From assembly GCF_000485595.1 (NCBI RefSeq), contig NW_014578710.1, positions 18,723-56,977 on the forward strand: DNA of 38,255 nucleotides. The letters run 5' to 3'. Below the pieces are notes generated by a model. It was not told the DNA's origin and made no database searches. It worked only from the letters and a program-made list of their open reading frames with translations. The stretch comes from Priapulus caudatus (Eukaryota; Priapulida; Priapulimorpha; Priapulimorphida; Priapulidae). The translations under genes and the position numbers were made by a program. Positions 1 to 10,800 of this stretch are shown here, piece after piece; positions within the stretch are counted from its first letter, which is position 1; every line of letters starts with the position of its first letter.

Positions 1-266
1 GAACGAGTTTTGACATATTCTTAAAAATGTCTGCTTTTGCGCTAAAATAGACATGATAAGAAAATGCATGCAATAGACCTTTGGTGCCTAATTAATTTGA
101 AATTCAATTAAAAAAAGTATAATTGTATCAGGAATATGTCTATTACCATTTGGAAGGTTTAGTTTTCAAATTTCACCAACTAATTTCAAGCAATTTCAGT
201 TTTACATTTTTGGCCTATTTTAGCGCCAAAATAAGGCATTTTTAAGAATATGTCAAAACTCGTTCC
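1..266. mobile_element. Short inverted-repeat element (MITE), about 266 bp
   Basis: The first roughly 50 bases, beginning GAACGAGTTTTGACATATTC, recur inverted at 215-266 with few differences, around an AT-rich core of about 165 bp with no ORF. This is the form of a non-autonomous DNA transposon. The left edge coincides with the window start, so the target duplication cannot be read. Confidence 0.8.
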
Positions 267-365
267 ATACCATAGCATAAATAAAAATAAAGCAAACTTT
301 TTTTACTATAAATCAACTTCTACATCTCTTTGCTTCAGAATAGACACACTCAGACCAACAAATAA

Positions 366-660
366 CCATTGGTAACGATACTTAGCTTTCGTTGCTACAC
401 TTGATTGGCTGCTAAAAACAATCGCGTTCGAACACGATGATTCATTGCTGGGCGCGCTGGCGCTAGCTGGTGCAAGCGCATGCGCCGTACGCAAGCGGGT
501 GCGTAAATATTCAACATGCTGAATGCGAGCGATCAGCCGGGCGTATGGGATCGCGTGCGAAATACGCTGCCGTGAGACCGGACACACCGCGCGGACCCGG
601 CACCGTATTTATCGATCGCAAGCGGCCAGCGTAGAAAATCGCACAGTGTGTCCTAGGCTT
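366..660 (+). promoter_or_regulatory. Probable ECT2 promoter, CpG-rich
   Basis: This stretch is much richer in CpG than its surroundings and lies upstream of the start exon. Visible motifs are ATTGG (inverted CCAAT) at 368-372 and 404-408, 36 bases apart; TTCGAA at 427-432, which fits a CHR element; and the palindromic NRF1-like core GCGCATGCGC at 476-485. Paired CCAAT boxes followed by a CHR are a known arrangement in G2/M genes bound by NF-Y and the DREAM/MMB complexes, and ECT2 is such a gene in vertebrates. The transcription start and any non-coding first exon cannot be placed from sequence alone. Confidence 0.45.
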
Positions 661-1128
661 TAGTATAGCAGAATATTCAGGTAGTCACACGGACTCCTGC
701 ATAGGTCGAATATGCGCATGTCTGCGACAGCCAGCTCGCACATCCCCTAGAGCATACACTGCGCCATCGGCGTTTCTGATGACGACTTACAGATGGGAAA
801 TTACTGTTGTTTGTATTAATACATGGGACCTGTCTGCGGGCAACGACTTGCACATAATGACGGCTTATAAATGACGACTTAGGCGGGGCTATTCCGATGA
901 ATTTACTATGAGAGAAAATCAGGCCTTTGACTTCCATGACGACTTATGCGAGTTTTACTGTAGTACTACTCTGTGTGAACTATATATCAGTGGATATAAA
1001 ATTTGTCAGATCACACTTTTGAGGTATGATGGTGAGATAAATAAAATTTTTACCATTGCACAGTGTATTGCTAGTGAAATTGAGAGCTGTAATGTTATTC
1101 TGCTTGATAGGATCGCATAAATTTTCAG

Positions 1129-1239
1129 TCATGGAAGGTGCAACTGCAAGCTCAACCTCATCATTCAGTCTGTCTATGACTGCAACATCAACTCTGATGC
1201 ATGGGGATTTAGAGACTGTTACCGAAAAACAAGAACTAG
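1129..1239 (+). CDS. ECT2: ECT2 exon 1 (first coding exon, residues 1-36)
   Basis: An acceptor-like TTTTCAG ends at 1128 and ATG lies at 1131, with G at -3 and G at +4. The 36 codons are rich in Ser/Thr and end in an acidic stretch. The exon closes with a single G before GTTGGT (phase 1). Joined to exon 2, this G makes an Asp codon followed by the conserved IETR-type start of BRCT0. The ECT2 N-terminus varies among animals, so the support is the phase match, codon character and start context rather than homology. A non-coding exon probably lies upstream; if there is none, the 5' UTR simply runs through the TTTTCAG. Confidence 0.6.
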
Positions 1240-4200
1240 GTTGGTATACTGAATGTACGCTGTATATTTTGCGGTGGTTTAATTTTCACGAATTTCGCGA
1301 ATGCGTCCCAGACCGCGAAAATAACAACACGCGAATAATTCATACTGAATAATTCCGAATAATTCATAATTCACCGACCGCGAAATTAACCACTCGCGAA
1401 ATTGTCCGTCAAGTCTGAATTCGCTAAAAAAATATCTCTGTACGTGAAAAATATGGCATATATGTCTGTATGTACAGTACATGTATGTTACAATTGTTAA
1501 ATCTTTCTTCAATAGTTGATGTCTTGCCAATTTTTCTCATGCTGGGTAATTCAATTTGTTATAGCCAAATATTTATTTTATTTTTAAAATAGTAGTTTAT
1601 CAGCATGTAGATATCAACTTAAACTGCTTTTGCTCTGATGTCCCAAAATGGTGGCATAATTACTAGCATTCGGTTGGCCTACACTAAACAATTTTGATTG
1701 CTGACCTGTGATGAATTGTAACAATACGTCAGACCAGTAGCTTTTGCGTCAAAAATGCTTGAACAACTGAACTGATGTATGCTAACATCGAGTGTGATTT
1801 ATCAGCTGTAGTAATTAAGTTGGTAGGCATTGCGTTGCTTGTTAAAGCAAGGATGTGACTGACTGTGAGGTCGGAGCGAGTAAGAGCGAGGAAACAGAAA
1901 GCTCACTTATTAGACTTAGAGATGGAATGGATCACAGTGAAGAGTGGTGACCTTTCAGGGTTTATTCTGAGGGAAAATTAGACAAAGGAGGTAATGGCCA
2001 GTTTGGGAAAAACGCGCATGATGGATTCAAAGGTGTGTCGTAGGCACGCATGCGGAGGCTGCAGGCGGATGCGGGGAGAAAGAGGGAGTTCTGGGGAGGG
2101 GTGTCTTCCCCTAGCAAAATTTAAAAATTTGAATGTCTTAGACTGCATTTGAACATGTTCACAACGGTGATGTTAAATTTGACAACGGCGGTGCGCTACT
2201 GTGCCTCTTATGCATAAGAAACCCTGCCTTTGGAACCAGTTAGAAGGCGAGGTTAGGCCAAATTCTTAGAGCTATGCTCAGCGGTGTAAAGAGGACAGAA
2301 GTTTACGTGTTTTGACATGTTTAAGAATGAAATGGACGTTTTACCTTCTAATATTTTGCAAGGTGTGCCCTTCAGCAAGGGTGGCCGACAGAAAGGTACG
2401 CCACATATTTAAGTGTTTTATTGGGAGGTCAAGCCCATTGCCAACTCTTCTGGAATGTCATGTAATGCGAAATTGGTCTTCAGCTCATGGATTACAGCTG
2501 ATGAAGTAGACTTGGTCAGAGTGTCTAGCTAAGAAAGTAAGAATTTAGAAGTAGGAATAGCCCAGTGCCTCCAAATCGCTCTTGGAATCCAGCAATAATA
2601 TAGTAGGAGTGGGCTATAAATGGGTCATAATTTGCTTAGGGCTGAGTTTTGTGGGTGTTCTATTTTACCTATCTCAACATGAAATGACAAAATTTTTGGC
2701 CCGAGGTCCAACAAAAAAATGCAGCGCCTTTTTGTGTCACCATGCCTTATTTGGATTTTTAGACTTTTTCTCATGTCTCAGGTTTTGTTTTGGGTAGAGA
2801 CTTCATGTAAAAAGTTATTAGGGGGTTAATTAGAAAATCATAAAAGTACAAATACTGGTCAAGAAATATATTTTGGGGTCAAATTTAACCACATAATTCC
2901 GATAGAAAACTAAAAAGGTTGCTGCGGATCCGCCGGAATCTCGAGCTACGTGTTATCTTCTTTGCTTTTGAAGATAGGGACTAGATAGTGGCACTTATTG
3001 TTGAGATCCTGAAGAGACTGCAGGTAGCCCGCTAATGACCCCAGCTGGACTGTTGTACATCTCTGGGAGCAGATTGATGCTCTGATGACAGATGCTCGAA
3101 CAAAAATCTCAAGATAGAGGCAGGTGTTGCAGAACAACTTGGCTCAAAGCATGTGCCATACCACTTGCTTTGTAAGTCTGATACATGTGAACAGTTTGAT
3201 GCAGACAATCTCACGACCTTTACTGCCATTAAAAGGACAGTATTGGCCTCCACGAACTGCTTGTGCAGAGAGCGCCAGCGTTGAGGTAATTTCTTCGGCA
3301 AAATAACGCTGTTGTTGAAACTGCTCTGGCTGCTCTTCTAAAGCTCGTATCACATGAGGGAGATGGGAAGACAACATCACTAGCAGAACAGTTTGACTTG
3401 ATTCTAGCGGAGGCTGGGGTACACATGTCGTTTAGCCTCTACAAAGAGAAACGTTTTACTACACTCGGTGACTCGGATACCAGGCAGGTGCGGTCTATGA
3501 TTGCATTCCCTACCTCAAACAGCTACTTGCGCAGACACCGCTGAATAATCTGCTACTTCTGCCAAAGAACTGAAGGTGCTTGTCAGTAAGAAACCACCTG
3601 AGCTAAAGACCTTGAGGCAAGAGATCCAATAGCAGCGAGTCAAACATCAACGTGACTCAGATAACCGCAGGAACCTTTACAAGGTCAACAGACTGTCTGA
3701 GAATGAGACGATCGAGAACCTAAGTTGAGGCTATATATAACTGTGATTCTCGGGGATGACTACCAAGCAAAGGAGGCGGCAGTGTATCCGTGTGAGGAGG
3801 AGATAATGGGAACACTGCCTGGAGCCATTACGACTGTTCAAGAGGCAGAAGGGATCTCTCAGGAAGAATCTGTGTTGCAGCCCAACCAATCACTTGCTGT
3901 TATCTGGGATGGGGGGGGGGGCAACAAAAGATGGTATATAGGTCTTACATTGATGAGAATGGGGACGGAACCTACCGGGTGGATCACCTGATCAATGCGC
4001 GCTGGTACTGGAGATCAAATTTGGCAGCGACCACCTGGCACTGATGATATCCAGGACACTATCGAGCAGCAAATTGTGCCTGTGGCAGTTTGAGGAACCT
4101 GGCACTTTTCTAGGAGGAAGCTGTGTTTTGTTTTAAGTAATGGCCCTGAAATCCAAGATGTGTTTTGTGAAATATGCTAATTATAAGGTTTGATTTGGCT

Positions 4201-7200
4201 CCATAATGTATTTCTTGAATAGTAATTGTACTTTTATTATTTTCTAATTATGTTTATGACTGTGTGTCCTAAATAACCCCAGAATAACTTTATAACGAGA
4301 TATGAGAAAAACTCATTCCAATCCATTCCCGCCACAAAAATAAGATATGGTGACACGAGAAGGACAAGAAGGCACTGCACACTTTTCTTGGACCTTAGGC
4401 TGAAAATTTATTATTTCATGTTCTAATGAAAATAACTAAAAAAAATTATTTTGGCTTCCGTATAGCCCACTCCTAATAATAGAACTGCTGCTTCCTTTGG
4501 CTAATGTATGGTTGGAGCATCATGGGGATGCATAGGCACTTTTTGCTGTTTAGTGGCTGTTAAAATGGCATACAGTATTTCTTAGCGTGAACGTTTTGGT
4601 TATATATCTGTAAACAAGTAGTGAGACGCAGTAAAAAATGGATAAAACTCGCAACAAAAAGCCTACATACACCTACTGTGAGAGCATACTTGCAGTAAGC
4701 AAACATCACAAAATGTTCTTATTGAGCCAGAAACGTGCTCCGAAGTTGACTATTTTCATGCTATTTTGAAACTCTATCAGACAGAGTTTCGGTGTACAGA
4801 TACTCATAAAGCGATGTGACTGTGAATGCTAACAGTAGGCCTACGCTAGCGCAAATAGTTCCTGGAAAGTTAACATATGATTTAAACAAATTTCAAAATT
4901 TTGTACTGAACAAACATCGAATAATAAATTATACTTGTTCTATCATAGAAAAGAACTGTTAATGAAAACTGTGATTGCTCGGATATGTCCCGGATGTGTA
5001 AACACTGTAAACATTGAAAGTACTAGTTTCGTAAGACTGTTTAGGTTTGCTGAAGAAATGTGATAAAAGTAGCAATACAAACAAATTAGTTGTAGTGATT
5101 TTTTGCAACATAGACGAGCTCACGGTAGGTATATCTATGAATTTTGCTGCGAGAACATGCCGTTTTAAAGAGATGGTGATAGCAACGCCTGTGCAACAGT
5201 ACTTTGACGACAAGAATGAACTGCCACTACAGGCTGATGGTTCAGAAAAGGTTCCGATGTAGGACAAATGGCTGAACAATTAATATGCTCTATAAGAGAA
5301 CCTAAATACTGACTGGACAAGTCTCTTTTTATTGTGATGTGCACAGTGAAATCTGATATTGGCTTTCGTTAGATGGCGTAATGAACAATAACAGACGTTA
5401 GGCAAATAAGTGGCAATACTTATCATAAGCACTGTCGTGTTTTTACAGATACTTCCCAAAACATTGAAACAAGGATATGTGTTGTCGGTCAGAAATGCAG
5501 AGAGAACACCATGCTGAATTCAGCATTGAAGGTAATTTTCAATAACGGTCTCCATAAACAGTGCTGCATGAGAAGGATATGTGTTCATTACTATTAATTG
5601 ACAGTAATTAAATATTTAGTATTTATATAAATCAAACCTGTGGTAGTCTTCTGCATAGATTAGACACCTGTCTATAAATGCCACTTGGCATTTCAATTGT
5701 GTGCGATTTTATACAATTTTGAGTATGCTATTGCCACCTACCTGTCAAAATATGGAGAATATGGAACATAGTTTATCTTGTGCCATTACTAATATTATAT
5801 TTTCCCAGAAATTTCCTGTGATTGTGCTACACTCTGTTACGGGTGAGGAGTTCGTTAATGACTTGGACTACGACACTGTATTTGTGTTGGAAGAATTTGC
5901 TGGAAACACCTATGAGATGCTGCACAAAAAAAACAACAGACTGATGGGTCCAAATGTTTTCCTGGAATGCGCTGAAAAGGATGAGGTTGAGTATTGCTTA
6001 TTTCGGGTAACAGGACAAATATTACTTTTAATCGCACCGCTAATCAACATTTTCAACTAGCTAAAATATGTACATGTATGTGTAATTGCCTCCCAAATCA
6101 GCAAAACAAATACAAAAAAATCTAGATAGATATATCTGAAAAATATATTTTCAGTGAGTATGACTGACAGTCTGACATGTGGGCACATCACTAAAGCTAT
6201 AATTCATTGTATTGCTTTTATTTTTAACAAAGTATTGTGCATATTTTTGCTGTAAAGCTTTATATGTTATGTAACTCATTCATGGTTGATTTTAAAGTTA
6301 GTTATGCATTGTTTTTAGCATCTGTGCATAAGTTCAATGATGTTAATACAGTTACCAGATGAAAGGCGAAGCTATGAATACATCTTCATATTTGTTGTGA
6401 TTCATTTGTTAAAGCCGCACTATGCGCATCCAAACGCTAATTTCTCCAGTACTAGACTAGCAAATACTTTGTGTCATGCATAATCACACTACCTTATGGC
6501 AAAATAAACTCTAGTTCCTCCTATTTCAGTGCGCGTTTGCTTAAAATGATCATTGCGAGAATTTTGCTCAGAAAAACTAAATATAGCTGAATATAGTCTC
6601 ACCTGACAGCGGAAATATCACTGATTACACCAACATTCAAAACACCAATATTTTATGCAGTTATAGCATAGAAAAATTGATTTGACCACATCATACCAGC
6701 AATACATTTTTTTGAGTCAGGACTTTCAGAAATCACAAATGGCGTCTCAAACAAGCGAACATAATTAAAACAAAGGGGCATCTATTTGTGTGTGATAAGT
6801 ATTCTCGCTGGCGGTACGCAACGAGGATTTGATCCACTTCTCTCTCCATCTTCGTTATAGTCCTTGGCACTTTTGAAGACTAATATTTATGAGGTTACAA
6901 CTTACACTCTTGTTTGTGTTACGCTACTATGCACCTCTGTGTTTACATCTGACCAAAAATATCTCCGGTGCGATTATTGCATTACTGTACCCTTGTTGAC
7001 GTCTCGCGGTACCGCGAGAAAGTGCGAGACATGACAGCGAAAATCAACAAGAGAACGCAAAATTGTAATCGTGCATGATTTTGTCTTTGCATGCGGTTCT
7101 AAGACATTTTATTGTTATTTCAAACAATTACTGTTACTCAAGCAACAACGGTAGGCATCATGGGAGTGAGAATAAACACTAAAAAACGCTGAAAACAACT

Positions 7201-7851
7201 CGCAATGATCGCTTTAAAATCCACAAGAAAGAGGTGCGAAATCTGGTAATCTGGCGCCAACGCTAAATTGTTTGTCAAACAATTTCGCCAAGAATCGGTT
7301 AGGTGACGTCACACGTTTTTATCTTTGCTACACCCGTACCGCTGTACCGCAGCACCGCTCCACGGTTGCTTGGCAGAGCAACGCGAAAGTGTCAACAACA
7401 TCGGAGAATTAGAACAACATTGGAGGTATTTTCAAATGCCTTTTATAAGACAACGCGCAGTGAAATGGGAGGAACTAATTTTTATTGTGTCATAAGGTAG
7501 TGTGATTATGCATGACACGAAGTATTTGCTAGTCTAGTACTGGACAAATTAGCATTTGGATGCGCATAGTGCGGCTTTAATTGATGTGAAATTATGGTGC
7601 ATGTTTTGCAGATAGTATATCATGCTATTTTGGGTGGTGGCAGTAGATCATTGCAAAGTGCTACCTTACTACAGCACTAACTTTATAAAACTTTAGGACC
7701 CAAGGTTTTTTTCTGCAGCTATGTAGCCTGTCGTTTAGAGTCCCACAGGTGACTTTTCAGATGAATATATAATGAGAAAATATGCACATAGCTCAAATAA
7801 TGAAAAAAGGGATTCACTTTACAATAGGGATCAATCCTGATATTATACATT

Positions 7852-7893
<42 letters not shown>

Positions 7894-10800
7894 TATTGAA
7901 AGAAGGTGTTATCGTGGTAGTCGATGATTTTGACATTTCTGTGGCTTGGTGTATAATATATCATTTGTTTATTATCGAAAAATTATATTGATTATGAATT
8001 TTATTACCATTTTCTAGGAATTACCGTACAACACACGCCCACTATACTGCTTAGCGATGTCAGGACTAGTTGTGTGTTTCACTGGTTTTAGGAAGAAGGA
8101 AGATTTGGTATGTAGTGTAGTAGTTTAGTAGTATAGCATGGGAGGCTTCTGTAAATCCATAGATATCTGGGATTTTGATTTTCAAGTATATTACTCTTAA
8201 TAATACTATAAGGATGCTGCAGAGCTATAGAGAATTTGGAGGCGGTATATACAGTGTAAAATGCAGAATTCTACATTAAAGCGAGTGAGGTAAGCAAAAG
8301 CAAACACATTCTGTTTGATTATCCAGCTCCCAATTTGCTGCAGCAGTAGTCCGTGTGAATTCTTGGAAATAGTAAATGGGCTTGCGCACGTGCACGGGCA
8401 GTGTGTGTATGTTGAACTTCAGTAGCATTTCCAAAGTAAAAGTATAAAAAGTTCATTATGGATTCTCCTGTTAATATTAGTACTATTTTTATGTTTATGT
8501 TATAAAGTATAGTAACTATAAGTTTACATTCATCTATTATCGTGATCTTTTTGATACCTAAAAATGATTCATAATCCACCATTTTCATGTGGGTTTTGAG
8601 TCCCACTACCCCCTTCCATAGGACGAGCAATTAAGCAGTCGTGGCAGTGGGAGAATAGGGGAAGAATTTTTGCATTTTTAAACTTCCCATGCCTGTAAGT
8701 GTAAGTAAAATGTGCATTATACCTTACAGACAAAGCTTGTGACTTTAATACATCACATGGGTGGAAGCATTCGCAAGGACTTTACGCAACGTGTCACCCA
8801 CCTTGTTTCAAATTCTACTAGTGGCGAGAAATACAGAGTAAGTGCTGCATTACCCATATAGCGTCAAATATGATAATAAAAATAAAGGACGCAACTCGTT
8901 TACATTCATATATAACTATAAGACCTCATCGAGGTTATTGTAAAATGAAACTGGCTTGTGTCCCATCTATTTATAGATAAGAGCGTATCCAAAAGGATAC
9001 CAACATACTGTCTGCATACGCCTGACTCAGTTACTGTGATCCACTTTATCGGGCCAATGGCAGCTCGTGGATGAACGTTTATAAAAGAATAACAGAATAA
9101 AACACATGGGCTGGATTGCCATATTTTTCATTACCAGCTTTAGCCTATATTACTAGACGTTACCCGTCCGCGAAGCGGACTACTTACACCGAGACGGCGA
9201 TCACTGCTCAATACAAATTCTACTATTTATGTCGATCGCTCGAAAAGTGGTTAAGTTTGGTAATCGAACAGTTTGAAGCAAACTTTTGTGTTTATCCGAT
9301 ATGGTATGTAAATAGAAGATCACAAGCTGTACTTCGTTAAATTTCGTGCACTTATTGTGAAAATGAAAATACAAATAGAACTATTTCATCTATCTTGAGT
9401 GAGCAGAAGAATCCATGTCAAATGTGAAAATAGGCCTAGAATGTTTCCAAGCCTTTATCACAAGCTCCATAGACATGCAGCGAACTGGCAGCGTACCAGT
9501 CTATCGTGCTACAGGTCGTGCTGCGCAATGCGTCGTGGGAAGACAATATTTCAGCCCGCATGTCACCGAATTTACTGCTGTTCATTCGATATACATTTCA
9601 ACACACATAGCCTTATTTACTCCGAAATACACATTGTTAACGAGTGCAAATGCTTAGTGGACTCTACTAGTACTGTTCATCAAGGCGCATCGGACTGGGA
9701 CAACTGCGTGAAATAGACTATATATACTGCGGCGGTACTTACATGCCACCCTGAGGAGGAACACTTTCTGTCACCTAGTCTTTTCTTTGGATCCGTGCGC
9801 TGGCTTGCATTATGGCGCACGGATCCACCATGTTATCTTTTCTTTTCCCTCTGCCGCGCGCACTTCTCCTTTATGTGCGGCCAGTGCTCCATATTTGGCT
9901 ATCTTTCATATCATTTCAGTTACACTTGCATCACTTCCACTGGATTGTACTGCACTTGGTTGTTATCTTACTACTTAGCAACACTGTAGTACGTTTATTA
10001 TGGTCTCATTCTCTTATTGGGATGTTTGAAAACGTGTGTATTATAGGAGTGTGTGATTCTTAGGTGGCTGTAAGTCTAGGAAAGCCAATAATGAGTGAGA
10101 AGTGGATTGAGAAGACATGGGAAGAGCGAAACAGAGTTGGTTGTCATGCTACAGAAGAGCATCTGGTAAGATTTATATAAAAACATTCATACTGTATGAT
10201 TAAATATTCAATTGTTATAATTCTCTACAGAATTTCTTATCAAGAGAGACCTAGAAATGAGCAAATGTGGCCCACGGGAATAAAAACAGTATCATAATTA
10301 TTAGAAATTAATAATTTTCCATCATTTATTAGCCTTAATATACCTGTGATTTAATACAGTGCACGTGAGCTATAAACTCGGTGAACTTGAGCTTGAAATC
10401 TACCTACAGCACTCACCTAGAATTGAGTGAAACCACTTTTCCTGTATATGAGTACATTCAGGACACATTGACTAATACTGGGGTAGGAAAATTACTGGGG
10501 TCACAAGAACGCTGGTCATCTAAAAATTGGTTACTAAATTATTACGTATTAGGCACACAATTAGTCACAAATAGTAAGGGGAAGAGGAAGCTTTTGTAAT
10601 TTGTCGATTTTTCTTTTTGCCCTTTGAACTTGTTGATGTAGATAGATCAGATGCAGCGGTACCTATTTTAGTAGAGTAAAATGACATCCATAATTGTTGG
10701 GCTAATTCCATTGGTAATTTTCTTTACAGATGCAATATAAAGTACCTCCGTTCTTTGCATGCAGTGTCAGCTTTCTCGGGTTTAGCGACGAGGAGCAAAA

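Noticed and set aside
306-587. Minus-strand frame of 93 codons
   Set aside because: It lies in the CpG-rich putative promoter, with no recognisable domain or splice context; composition alone explains it.
5047-5262. Whole 71-codon frame as the first ECT2 exon
   Set aside because: Only 5171-5239 looks codon-like, and its donor is weak. The exon at 1131-1239 fits phase and start context at least as well, so this was kept only as a possible cassette exon.
9399-9716. 105-codon frame on the + strand
   Set aside because: No recognisable domain, and it is overlapped by another open frame; it lies in repeat-like DNA beside a Helitron-like end.
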